DNA of 64,000 nucleotides from Mantamonas sphyraenae (Eukaryota > CRuMs > Mantamonadidae), in NCBI GenBank assembly GCA_026936335.1, contig JAPMXV010000073.1, positions 1 through 64,000 of the forward strand, read 5' to 3'. This document shows positions 35,628 to 46,270 of this stretch, in pieces. The notes beneath the pieces are model-generated. The model ran no database searches. It saw only the letters and a list, made by a program, of their open reading frames with translations, and was not told the origin of the DNA. Each line of letters starts with the position of its first letter. Position 1 is the first letter of the stretch. The translations under genes were made by a program, and so were the position numbers.

Positions 35628-38600
35628 CTACATTCCAAACGCACTGTACACTTCCCTCAGCCTTTTCAGTTCCCTTGTCTGCTGATCGTAATGTGCTAGG
35701 TTGCAATATGGTCTGCCAGACACTCTGATCAGAGACGCCAAAAAGTGGGCTCCTCCCTTGCTTACCTCACGCGTCCAGTCCTTCTCCCCAAACTCGTACC
35801 CACACTCCAACAGCACTTGTAAGCGGATGAGCGTATCATCAGAACCACTCGATGACAGCATCTTGCGAGCCCATTCACTCCAATCCTCCCGTTGTGCATG
35901 GCACTCCCGCCGGACTTGCTCCACTTTTTCCCACCTCTTCTGCGTCTTTTCACCAAGCTTCTCTCCTTCCAAGGCCTCGTACATCCCTTTTGTCACCACC
36001 ATAAATGGGATGCGCGACACCAGCTCCTCCAGGACCTGCGGATCCATGTGCAGCAGGAGCAGCTCCAGCAACGTGAGCCTACCCACTCCACCATGGATTT
36101 CAAGCAGCTTCTCAAATGCCGTCGAGCTGTCCAACTCGTACAGATACGTATATGTTTCCTTCAAAGCCATCAATGCCATTCGGCTGGTCCCTGCCACCAA
36201 CCGCTCCAACACGAGACTCAATCCTTGGTCAACGAGCCCACGGACGATGCGCCTTTGCAGCTCAACACTGTACTCCTCGGCTTCGTCGATTCCAGGCATC
36301 ATGATGCCCAGTACCTTCACAGGGAACCCATCGTCCAGCAGCTGCATCCACCGCTCCTCAGTGGCGAGTTCCTTCGACCACCGCCATGCCTCCAGCTCTT
36401 CTGCGTTCACGAACTTGCCCACGTTCCCCACATCCTCGTTCTCCAGCCCCTTCATGGCCACTGTCATCACCTCCGAGTCGTTGCATGGGTCTTTCCCCAC
36501 TGTTCTGCTCATCCACTGCCGCACGTATTCCACAAACGCCTCAGCCCCATTCTCTCTGCACACGCTCACACATCGATTCACCTGCTGATGCCAGCGTTCT
36601 TGCAGGCTCGTCCGAATGGCTGCGGCGAGTGCAGACCGCTTCAGCTCGGATGGCACCCACAATGCCCTGTCGTCGTCGTCGATGTTGTCCTTGGACAGCA
36701 GGCTAGGCAACAGCCTTTCGTCATAGTCACATCTGTAGCACTCGAGCACGGTCTCGAGATCCAGTTGCGCCGTGTGCCGCTCCGCTGCCCACAGTACAGC
36801 ATCCTCGCGCTCCCGAATTGCTTCATACGGCCCCGTTTTGCCAAGGACACGCGTGAGAAATGTCAGCACATGCTCCTTTGGAAGCACCATACCCTTGCTG
36901 TCAAGGACCGCCCTCAGATCCGTAGGTTTGGCAATGTCAACAACCGTCTCCCAAGCCTCACGCTCCACTAGCAAACGAATGGCTTCCTTGTTCGGGTGTG
37001 TCTTGTAAACGCTCGCCACCGTGTCTTCATCCAGCTGGTCCCCGTGGTGGACCAGCACCCACTCCACGGCGGCCTGATCAACTCTTCGGGCACGCTCGAC
37101 AAATCGCAACACATGCGCCTTCGGAAGCCTTTTACCCTTGCTGTCAAGTTCTTCAGTCAGTTCACTTGGTCTTGCAATGGCTTCCTTCCATGCCTCCCGT
37201 TCCACCAGAACAGCCAGAAGATCCTTGAGATGATACTCTCCACACAGCTGTACCACTGCATCGTGGTCCAGTTGTGACACGAATCGAGGTGTGCGGGCAA
37301 TCCACTTCGCCGTTGCATATTCTCCCCGTGCAGCCTCGAAGAGCAGTTTGGAATGTTCGACAAGTGTGGCCATGGCCTTCTCCTCGCCCTCCACAAGGAT
37401 GAGTGCCTTGTGAAGTGCATCGGTTGGTGCATTCTTGACCAAAACTTCGAAAGGTAGCGTGGATAGCACACATGAAACCAGGGCATGGTTGTCCAGCACA
37501 CCCGGCAACTGCCGCATCAGAGTCAAGTTCTTCTCCGCACAGAGTGCTTGCAACGCCTTTGGCCATTCGGCTTCTGGCAACATTTCTGCAATGCAGGCAA
37601 GCATGCGTCTACACCCGCTCAGTCCCATTGCTATTGCTTCCTTCACACCAGCAACGCCGTGTCCCACAAACACCTGCGTCAACGCAGTCGAGGTGTGCTC
37701 CACCCACCCCTCTCCCTCTTCCATTGCATACTTCATGTGTGCTGCGATGTTGGACAGTGGCACGTCTGCCAGTGTTCGCCCCTTTGAGTCAGCCTTACCC
37801 AAGCATACGTACTCGACCCCACTCCCGGCGTCCCCATCGTAAATCGCATCCATATCAGCATCCATCTCCACGAATTCCTCGACATACTCCCGGAGGTCAC
37901 CTGCTGCCAACAAAACACCTTCCTTCGCCTCAGGGAAAGGCAAACATCTCTCGACGACGTCCATCAGGTCGTAGCAATCTACGTCGTCGTCCCAACTGTA
38001 GTCGTACCAACTGCCGTCGTTGCAACTTTCGGCCAGTGTCGTTCGCCGCAACACACACTGCAGCACAGGAAGTGAGCGTCCACACACACGTGGCAAGTCA
38101 TCCACATGCATGCGTTCAGGCACACTGTTTTCCCCAAACAGCTCAAACAGGGCCCTGTTCCAGTACAGCCGGTTCAGCCGCGGCACCCGGTGTCGTTTGT
38201 CGCCAAACCAGACCACCACACCACCACATTCGCCCAATGTGGACACAAGCGTGCTCCTCAGTGGCTGGTTGTCCACTTGGTACAGGTCGCCCATGTCCAC
38301 CATGTGTGTGTTGATGGAGAAGAGGGCAAGGGCGGCACCGGCGTCCAAACGAGGCACCACGCGCTCCCACACCTCCACTGGCACCTGTGACAGCAGTGTC
38401 TCCATGCGAGAGGGCGGTGGTATCTGGCGACGGGAGCGACGTGAGGCGGTGTTCTGTGCTGTGTCACCCGGCTGCGGCTGCTGATCGCCGGCTGCCGACC
38501 TGTCAGAAACACACGCAGCACACACGGGTTCACCATGGCCATGTCAGCACGGATAAAGGGTGGAGTGGGTGAAAATGGGTGGCTACTGTGCTTCCTACCT

Positions 38601-38768
38601 GCTTGTCTGTGTGTCGTCCACCGTCATGTCGTCGGTGTGGCTGGTGAGCTTTGCTACCGCGCGCATCTGCTGACGTTTGGGCGCAGGGGTGGCGTCCACC
38701 AATTGGCCGACTTCCTCATCAGCCACATCCTCCTCTCCTCCATCCACTGCGCTACGCTTGCGGGACAT
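35628..38768 (-). CDS. F-box-like helical-repeat protein, copy 3 (1,013 aa)
   Basis: Exon 1 is 38768-38599, the intron 38598-38500 (99 nt) and exon 2 38499-35628. Exon 1 is 9 nt shorter than in the paralogues: the KRQRVAK motif is reduced to KRQ, so the possible nuclear signal is lost in frame. The F-box-like motif (LLSQVPVEVWERVVPRLD) is kept, followed by an FGDKRHRVPRLNRLYWNRAL segment, an acidic tyrosine-rich insertion, two central helical repeats and the conserved C-terminal third ending in YSAFGM. Bases ~36600-36900 are almost identical to ~33120-33420 of copy 2, unlike more diverged flanks, which suggests gene conversion. An SCF-type adaptor role is inferred. Confidence 0.87.
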
Positions 38769-40345
38769 GAATGTGTGTCCTCAGTGGTGGCCTTGAATGT
38801 GGAGTTCCTGTGGCAAAGCCCGAGCACCCACAGTGGCGTCGTCTGTGACACCCTCCCTCTCAGTCGCCCATACCCATCCCCTCTCTTTCTCCTCTCTGTT
38901 CACACCCGCACCGGCTGCGAAGCACACCGAAAAGAGTGCACCTGCCATTGTGCGAGGTGTGTGCTGTGGCTGCTCTCCACAAAGGCCGATTGAACAACCC
39001 AAACACATCCATCGACTGATTCCATGCATTCCCCACCCTCTTCCATGTGTACCCCTGTTTCGCTTGCCCTGGGGCGCGGTGTGCTGGGGATTCGAGCGAG
39101 TGATCAGGAATCCGCCAGATTTTCACCAGTTCGCCCACCAGCCTTCGTCCTGCAACCCAGCGTCCCTGGACATCCCCCATACCGATCATCCAACGCCATC
39201 TTTATTCCCTCTGTGCTTCCCCTGCACCCCGTGCATGCTCACCACCCCATGTTGTCCCCACTCCTTCCTCCACGTTTGCGTTTTGCACCCCGTTTGCACT
39301 GCTTCCAGCTTTCCACTCACCCAAATTCTCCTTGCCCTCCCTTTGCTGCCACCCACGACCATTGAACAGGTTGCTTTGCACATCCTTGCCTCGTGTGTCC
39401 TCCCAATCCAACGCCAAATCCACCATGGTGTTCACATCCGTCCAGAGGTGCCTGTGCATGTCCCCACGTGCATTGCGGCATCCGTCGTTGTGTGTTCTTC
39501 TGTTCGGGGCTGCCAGCAAAAGCCCGCAGCTCCCGCGTCTCCTCTCCCCACCCTGTCGTCGTCCAACGACACAGCGGAAACGTCCATCGCTCACATCCTC
39601 CCAGCTGCCGTTGTCCTCATTGCTGTGTTCCACCGTGTCATCCACACTCGATAGGGGCAACCTGCGTCTCATGGGGTCCCCTTTTGGCCAGTGCCGTGCT
39701 TGTCCTTTTGGTCCATCGGGCGCCGACAAAAACCAAAAGACGAGGCTGACTCCACTTTCTCCCCTTCCTTACCCCCTCCATCCTTTCCTGCACCATTTCC
39801 CACACACCACCCAAGTGTCATGACACCCAAATCCAGGCGTCTGTCCATCCTCCTCTTCCCCGTCTCCCTTTCCATTCTTCAAGCAATCCATTCCCAACTC
39901 CTTCCTTCTCTCCCTCGTCTTCCTCAGCTACGCTGTGTCCCATTTTGCTTCTCCACGCCCACCCTCCCCTCAGTGTCCCTCCATCTTCCCTCCCACCCTG
40001 ATGCTCAACAGCAGCTGACATGTGCGTGTGCATCCCATGTGCCGTTTGATCTCCCCCCCTACTTCCATGTCATCCTCCCACACCAAACAAGCACCAGGTT
40101 GGCCCTGTGCGTTTCATCCCTGGGTTTCCTTTCTGCCCTTATGACGGAATGGGGCCGAGGGTGGCCAAATGCCTTTGTCACACGCTCTCTGTGCAAGCCA
40201 TCCGCCCCGCTCCACCCCGGAGTGCTTCCCCACCTCTTTGGGCATGTGGATTCTGCATTCATTTCCACCTGGCGATCATTCCACGTTGGGTTCACCCTAT
40301 TTGGCACCCATTCTGCTGCTCCATTCCACCGCCGTGTCGGCGCTG
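38769..40345. other. Intergenic stretch, no gene supported
   Basis: About 1.6 kb upstream of F-box copy 3. The first ~50 bases resemble the other array promoters, then similarity stops near 'cccgagcacccacagtggcg'. Open frames on both strands are biased in composition. One minus-strand stretch near 39000-39140 (ELVKIWRIPDHS) looks somewhat protein-like but matches nothing here. Confidence 0.5.
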
Positions 40346-40346
40346 C

Positions 40347-40620
40347 TCTTGGCCCGGCCTCTCACGTGCCACTGCACAGCCCATCAGACTCCAGACTCAA
40401 TGACACCCCGCACATGGGTGATTTCCATCCATGGTGTCACCGACAAGACACAAGAATGTGTTTGTGACGCACACAGCGTCGTTTTCCATTTTGGCCAGAT
40501 TTTGGCAGTTTTTGGCAGATTTTGGCAGAATTTGCTCGATTTTGGCTCGGCCATGGCCCGGCCCTTTGGCACCTTTTTTGATTGAACTTTGGCCCTGCGC
40601 CCGCCACATGCCCGGTTTCC
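40347..40620 (+). repeat. Dispersed repeat, copy 3
   Basis: It matches copies 1 and 2 from 'ggcccggcctctcacgtgcc' through 'cacacagcgtcgttttcc'. A degenerate 'ttttggcaga' tract follows, then 'tttttgattgaactttggccc', the same order as copy 2. It lies about 270 bp upstream of the BTB gene. Two of the three copies therefore precede a plus-strand gene, which fits a shared promoter, but a small mobile element is equally possible. Confidence 0.75.
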
Positions 40621-40893
40621 CCCATCTTGTCCGACACAGCTTGCAACAGGTGCTGCACCAGAACAACACATTGCAAGCATGGCACGGCCACTTGATACTC
40701 TTTTGCTGCGTCCGAGGAAGAAAGGTGTTGTGTCGGCCCCACTTTGCTTGCACATTGCCAATCGAGTGAACAAAGGCAATTCCACCGCCACTGCCCATGC
40801 CAGATCTGCGCTCTTGGTGGTGGTTGATGGATGGGGTGTGCCATGCGACGGGTGTGACACAACAACACGAAACACACACACAGTGGGGGAACA

Positions 40894-43022
40894 ATGAGCA
40901 CAATCGCACGGGGCAAGGGCAAGGGCAAGGGCCAGGCAGGCAGCAGCAGCAACACCAACCATGGGATGGGCAGTGCGCATGGTCTGTCCACGGATGGACC
41001 TGACCATTACCTGCAGTCGGAGCGCACAAAGGCGTACGGCCCTCTTTCGCCGCTGCAGGGCAAGGCAGGACCCGACACATCGCCGGCAGTGCGCACGCTG
41101 TATCATGACATGTACAAGAGTGGCCTGTGTACCGATGTGGAGATTGTGCTGGAAGGACTGGATGGGGCGGGTGAGTTGGAGCAAGGGGAAGAAACGAGAA
41201 GCAAAAGCAAAAAGCGGGGCAGCAGAGTGGCACACACACACACACACTGTGGGTTGCTGACACCAAAATGGGGGGAAATTGGATGACGAATGATGACGGG
41301 ACACACCTACCCGACAGATGGGGAGGAGTTGGGAGGAAAGGATGTGGTGCTTCGTGCACACCGTTCGTTTCTGTGTCTGCACAGCGGAATGTGGCGGTAT
41401 CTGCTGGAGGTTGAGGACGGGGCAGCAGCGTCGTCGGGGGCAGCGGTGTGGAACACAGCGGGGAGGATGGACAGGGAGGAGGGATGTTTCGAATGGTGGT
41501 GAAGCGGGGAACACAGAGTGTGGGTGTGTTGCGTGCAATGGAAGTGGCTGTGGGGTGGTGCTACGGCGGTACCCTGCCTGTGACCAACGTGGAGCTGTGT
41601 TACAGTCTGTTGGCCGTGGCACAGTTCTGGCTGATGCCCATGCTGACGGAGCATGTGATGCAGTGGGTGGGACAGGAACATGATGCAGAGACACTGGTGA
41701 GGATGTGTCGTGGGGGCAGTCTCGTGGGGGCCATGGGTGTCGCCGAGGTGGTGCACTCCAATGTGTACCATGCAAGTGTGTTGCGGGTGGCAAAGAAGTG
41801 GGACAAGGTGGCATATGCGGTGAGTTGTGGCATGGTGGCACGTGGGGCGTTTGGGTTTATGCGGGGCTGTGTGTTTGTGGCGATGGTCAAGGTGGCGTTG
41901 GAGCAGCATGGGGAGGAGGGAGTGGACAAGAGGAAGCTGGCACGGGTGGTGGGTGGGTATTTGGACAGTGTGGATGTGGAGGAGATGGTGGAGGCGGAGG
42001 AGGTGGAGTACTTGAGTGCATTGTTGGACGGCGTGAAGCATGACGAGGAGATGGGTTTGCTGAAGGCGGCACTGGCAACAGGTGCGAGTGAGGATGTGGT
42101 GAGAGAATTGTGTGTGTCAATTTCAGACAAGCTGGATGATCTTCGGGAGATGGGCGCGTGAACATGAGCGGGCTGCCGGTGTGGGTGGCAGAGTTGATTC
42201 TGAGTGCCGATGGGATCAAGGTGTGGACCATGAGGACGATGTGCTTGAGATTGTGGAGAGGTATGTAGAGGAACATGATGGGGAGGAGGAGGAGGAAGGG
42301 TGGGAGAGGCGGATGTATGGGTGTGTGCGGTTTGGGTTGTTGAGTCCGGAACGTCTGTACGGGATGAAAGTGGACGGAGAGTGGGACACGCGGTATGTGG
42401 ACTTGGTGGTGTTGACGAATGGTTTGGAAGATGCCCTGAGACTCAAGAGCGGCCAGGAACCAGTCCACAGCAAGAAACGAGAGTTTGGAGAAGCGATTGT
42501 CCCGAGCCTGGACTGGGACCGGGTCGACCAAAGCCGAGGAACATTCACGGAGGAGAGCATGGAGGAGAGTAGAGGGTATTGGACAACATGGATTGGCAAG
42601 AAGAAGCTGCGCTCGGGACAGCGATGGAGCGTGCGTGTGGACCGATTATCCGACGGCATGATCGGAATCTGCAACAGCACCTGTGATCCCAGAAGGAAAT
42701 ACGTTGGTAAGTCATCACATCTCAGAAACACCATACACCGAGTACTGACACCACATGGCTCACAGGCGGCATGCAGGGGAGCTATAGCTGGTACACGTAC
42801 AGCTCGGGTGCAACCACGTTCAGAAATGGAAGTGGAACCAACATTACCACGCGCTTCAAGCAAGGCGACATTGTGACGGTGGAGCTGGACACTACGGCCC
42901 ACACACTGACCTTCTCCCGCAATGGCAATGTCGACGTCACCATCGACAACATTGACGACGACCCATGGTACCCTGCTTTCAGCTGCTACAACTCCAGGAT
43001 GACCATTGTACCCACACCATAG
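40894..43022 (+). pseudogene. BTB-BACK-SPRY protein, frame-broken
   Basis: BTB-BACK proteins commonly act as CUL3 ubiquitin-ligase adaptors. Exon 1 is 40894-41170 (a GKGKGKG-rich start, then LYHDMYKSGLCTDVEIVLEG), the intron 41171-41317 (GTGAGT...CGACAG), exon 2 41318-42706, a 59-nt intron 42707-42765 (GTAAGT...CACAG) and exon 3 42766-43022. The BTB fold continues with DVVLRAHRSFLCLHSGMWRYLL and VLRAMEVAVGWCYGGTLP. A BACK-like part has EDDVLEIVERYVEEHD and GLLSPERLYGMK. The C-terminal SPRY has YSWYTYSSG, GDIVTVELD and TLTFSRNGNVDV. Frame breaks near 41470, 42160 (TGA in the main frame) and 42215 separate these parts. Domain order and the exact intron joins indicate one gene, not three; the breaks are either decay or base-call errors. 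Confidence 0.75.
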
Positions 43023-43685
43023 ACCAATCAGAGGAATCTGTACTTTCATTGTGTCTCGATGATGAACCACGCATAATCCCGCCATGGTCACCAGATCCAT
43101 GCCTGCCACACCCCGTCATCGGCTCTCCTCGACGAGCCAGCTCCGCATGCCCTGAATCCAACCAAGATCTCGATATGGATGATAATGGGAGTTGGAAGAT
43201 GGCTTACGGTGCCTTGCAACGGTACCTGAGGTGGACTGACACGTGCCGTGCGAGCAAAATGCCATGTCAGCGCGTGGCAGCAGACAGTTCCATTCGACTC
43301 CTGCACTCGACGCTGCACGTGCTGCATCTCATCATCACCCATCTCGAGAGCGGAGGAGTGACGGCATCGGGAACAGGCCCGGTGGACAACGGCGCTGAAA
43401 CTCGACAACACCCGTCTTCCATGCCCACATGGGCCACATCCCTGGACGAGGGAAGTGACAACAGCACATACTGCATACACTCTCTCATTATTTATCCACA
43501 CCCTTGCAAGACAGATCATCCTGGGCATCCATGGCTTCCCCTTGCGAGTTGAGACCCCACTCCCATCCAACCCCACTTCCCCCCCATGTGCAACACCCTC
43601 TCTCTCCTTCTCATTTGCGCCAACAACAACGATTGAAATGATTTTGTGCCACCCTCACACCTTCATTGCCCCCCTCCCCCTCCCG
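43023..43685. other. Convergent intergenic stretch
   Basis: It lies between the 3' ends of the BTB gene and the RBR gene. A plus-strand frame near 43174-43380 reads partly like protein (WKMAYGALQRYLRW) but has no relative in the window, so it is not called. Nothing else was recognised. Confidence 0.5.
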
Positions 43686-44867
43686 TCATGTGCTGTGCCC
43701 ACCATGTGCCTCCCGCATGTGGTCATACGTGGCCCCACTTGTGGTGAAGCCAAGGCCACACTTGTAGCACACATGGGTGCCACACACACACGCCACATGG
43801 TTGCATCCGCTCTCCTTGGCCAGCCCATGCCCACACGTGGGACACTGCCTCCACCCACTGCCTCGCCACAGCATCCCCAGCAGCTCATCCCCACGTCGGT
43901 TGTCCCTTGCCCACTGCTGGTACTTGCGACAGTCATGGTTGCCCCTTCCGTCGTCATCCCAGTGCACCTTGCACCCGTGGCACCACGCCTTGCCACATCG
44001 CTCACACTCGCATCGTGTGCTGCCCTGTCTCCGTGCCACCGCAGGATCCACCTTGCCCTCGCAGTCTGGCGTCACACACGCATGCCACTTGGCTGTGCGC
44101 ACATCCCATGCCAGCTTGGCCAGCGCCTCCTTGTCCCGCTTGCTCTGCAGCACCCTCATCGCCGTCTTGGTCGACACCCTCACCTCCTTCTTCTTCTGCT
44201 GCCCCTTCCCACCCGCCCAGCACATGCGACAGCGCAGAGGCATCATCCGCGACTCCACCTGCGCTGCAATGTCCATCCTGGCACAGTCCAGACACATCCT
44301 GTGCTCACATCGGGTGCCCAGAAAGGCCATCCCACTCTGCTCCTTGCTCTCCTCGCACACAGCGCAAGGGTAGCAGTGGTGGAACTTGCACTGGTCTCCG
44401 TGCTTGCAATCCTCCCCATGCTTGCACACACGCACTCCCTCGGCCCCACACGCCTTGCATCCTCCCTTGCTCTTGCTCTTGCTCCTGTTCTTGCTCTTGC
44501 TCTTCTCCACCTGTGTCTTGCTGCCTGCCCGTGTGCTCAGTGTCACTGTGCTCCGTCCCATGTGCACCTGTGTCACGCAGTGGTGGTCGCGGCATCGCTC
44601 TGGGCCGTACCGACACTTCTCGCCCCATGTGCAGTTCTTGTCCTTGGTCGTCTTTGCCCTGCATGTCCCACACACCCTCATCCTCCTGGTGCTGCTGCTG
44701 CTGCTGCTCTTGTGCTGTGTCTGCTCCTTGTCTGTGTCTGTGGTGCTGGTGGTTGTGCAGTGGTGGTTGCGACACTCCCCGGGGCCAAATCGGCACCGTG
44801 TGCCCCAGGTGCAGTTCTTCGGCTTGTCCGTCTGTGTTCCGCATGTGTTGCATGTGCGTGTGCTCAT
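43686..44867 (-). CDS. RBR-type E3 ubiquitin ligase with three N-terminal Cys modules (393 aa)
   Basis: Single exon, start MSTRTCNTCGTQTD. RBR ligases move ubiquitin through a RING2 cysteine. The N-terminus has two exact copies (residues ~6-37 and ~66-100) of a module spaced C-x2-C-x9-C-x5-C-x6-C-x4-C ending in HHC. A third, shortened copy (CKHGEDCKHGDQCKFHHC) lies after a lysine/serine linker. RING1 (CAVCEE...GTRCEHRMCLDC...CRMC), an IBR (CVTPDC...CERCGKAWCHGC...HDC) and RING2 (CPTCGHGLAKESGCNHVACVC...CYKC) follow; the cysteine in GCNH is the expected ubiquitin acceptor. It is divergent from, and only ~200 bp apart from, the vWA gene that carries the same module. An in-frame frame continues upstream of the chosen ATG, but conservation of MSTR starts favours 44867. 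Confidence 0.9.
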   Translation of the reverse strand: MSTRTCNTCGTQTDKPKNCTWGTRCRFGPGECRNHHCTTTSTTDTDKEQTQHKSSSSSSTRRMRVCGTCRAKTTKDKNCTWGEKCRYGPERCRDHHCVTQVHMGRSTVTLSTRAGSKTQVEKSKSKNRSKSKSKGGCKACGAEGVRVCKHGEDCKHGDQCKFHHCYPCAVCEESKEQSGMAFLGTRCEHRMCLDCARMDIAAQVESRMMPLRCRMCWAGGKGQQKKKEVRVSTKTAMRVLQSKRDKEALAKLAWDVRTAKWHACVTPDCEGKVDPAVARRQGSTRCECERCGKAWCHGCKVHWDDDGRGNHDCRKYQQWARDNRRGDELLGMLWRGSGWRQCPTCGHGLAKESGCNHVACVCGTHVCYKCGLGFTTSGATYDHMREAHGGHST

Positions 44868-45070
44868 CCTGCGATTGAGTTGGTGTGGACATCGCATCGC
44901 CATCCTGGTCGCTTTTCCCTCTGCAGTGAGTGTGTGTGTGCAGTTGCGGAGAGTGCAGTGTTTGTGTGCAGTTGCCGAATTTCCTGGGGCCCTGTTCAAA
45001 AATCCGCCCACCGCCCACTGCCCCCACCCACCCAACCCAACCCAACCCAACCCAACACACACACACAACC
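44868..45070. promoter_or_regulatory. Divergent promoter between RBR and vWA genes
   Basis: Only 203 bp separate the two opposed start codons, so a shared bidirectional promoter is expected. The stretch contains two 'gtgtgcagttgc' repeats (near 44935 and 44965) and an 'acccaacccaacccaaccca' run next to the vWA start. No TATA box was recognised. Confidence 0.5.
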
Positions 45071-46096
45071 ATGAGCACACGCACATGCAACACATGCGGA
45101 ACACAGACGGACAAGCCCCAGGACTGCACATGGGGCACACGGTGCCGATTTGGCCCCGAGCAGTGTCGCAACCACCACTGCACAACCACCAGCACCAACA
45201 CACCCAACACCGCCGCCGCCGCCGCCAAGACGACCAAGGCAAAGCCAGGAAGGAGCATGACCCACCGATCCAGCAAGATCACCACGGAGACGAAGCGAGT
45301 GGCCAAGGCGCCGTTTGACCTGGTCTTCCTGGTCGACACGAGCACGTCCATGCAGGGCGATCGCATGTCTGCAGCCGCCGCTGGGTTCCGCGCCGTTGTG
45401 GGTGCCCTGCGCGATTGCGACCGGGTGAGCCTGTACACCTTTGCGGACAAGGTGAGGAGGGTGTTTGGGCCACTCAAGGCAGCCAAGGTGGATCTGGACA
45501 AGGCGGTGGGCACGCTGGAGGAGGCGTGTGGCAGCCATGGCAGTGGGGTGGAGCAGTTGCTGCAGGCACGGATGACGGATGAGGATCTGGCGAGGGTGTT
45601 GCGGGATCAGGCAGGCAGCAGCGCCTTCCAGCCGGACGGATACACGGCGCTGTACGACGGCATGGACACGGTGATGGACGCCATGGCACAGTGGCAGACA
45701 CGGAGCAACGCAGGAAAGAGTGCAGGCGCCAACCTGGTGGTGATCACCGATGGGGAGGACACGGCGTCGGTGCAGGCTGGGGCCAGGGACGTGACAGCCA
45801 AGCTGGGGGCAAGTGGCATCCGCAACTTTCACATGCACTTTGTGGGAGTGGGGCTGGACAGGAGGACGGGGGCAAGGTATGCCAGCATGTGCAAGGCGTG
45901 GACACACACACGCATGTGGCACAGCAAGGACGCAGAGGATCTGGGCACGCATCTGAAGCGCATCAGCACGATGGTGGTGGAGCAGATGGTGCAGGAGGAC
46001 AGGGAGGTCAAGGTGCATGTGCGCGAGCGACGCAGGCGCAAGGTGATTGGCCAGCGAAGGGTCAAGGACGATGGGGAGGGCAGTGGGAGGAAGTGA
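45071..46096 (+). CDS. vWA-domain protein with N-terminal Cys module (341 aa)
   Basis: Single intact exon. Residues 1-37 are nearly the same as the first module of the divergent RBR gene (MSTRTCNTCGTQTD..., C-x2-C-x9-C-x5-C-x6-C-x4-C). An Ala/Lys linker leads into a von Willebrand A domain at residues ~80-290. Its MIDAS metal site reads DTSTS, with a downstream threonine candidate in PDGYTALYDG and aspartate in VVITDGEDT, so metal-dependent ligand binding is likely. The C-terminus (~300-341) is strongly basic (VRERRRRKVIGQRRVK). There is no signal peptide or membrane segment, so it is intracellular. The partner gene suggests a joint role with the RBR ligase, by inference. Confidence 0.9.
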   Translation: MSTRTCNTCGTQTDKPQDCTWGTRCRFGPEQCRNHHCTTTSTNTPNTAAAAAKTTKAKPGRSMTHRSSKITTETKRVAKAPFDLVFLVDTSTSMQGDRMSAAAAGFRAVVGALRDCDRVSLYTFADKVRRVFGPLKAAKVDLDKAVGTLEEACGSHGSGVEQLLQARMTDEDLARVLRDQAGSSAFQPDGYTALYDGMDTVMDAMAQWQTRSNAGKSAGANLVVITDGEDTASVQAGARDVTAKLGASGIRNFHMHFVGVGLDRRTGARYASMCKAWTHTRMWHSKDAEDLGTHLKRISTMVVEQMVQEDREVKVHVRERRRRKVIGQRRVKDDGEGSGRK

Positions 46097-46270
46097 AGAA
46101 ATGCAGGAGAATGGCACACACATTCATGCAGAGAGGTAGAGAGAGAGGAGGAAGAGGTGGTGTCTATTTGGACACTTGCAATGGGTACGGATGGGCATGT
46201 GTGTGGAGATGGAAAACTGGGGTTGCGCCAATCGCCACACACACGCGCCCCAAATGGCAGGGTGAACACA

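Noticed and set aside
38797-40467. Several open frames on both strands
   Set aside because: Biased composition, no shared family member, no splice pattern. Only the dispersed repeat at 40347 is supported.
43174-43552. Possible small plus-strand gene (WKMAYGALQRY)
   Set aside because: Partly protein-like but short, with no paralogue and no clear ends; left as intergenic.
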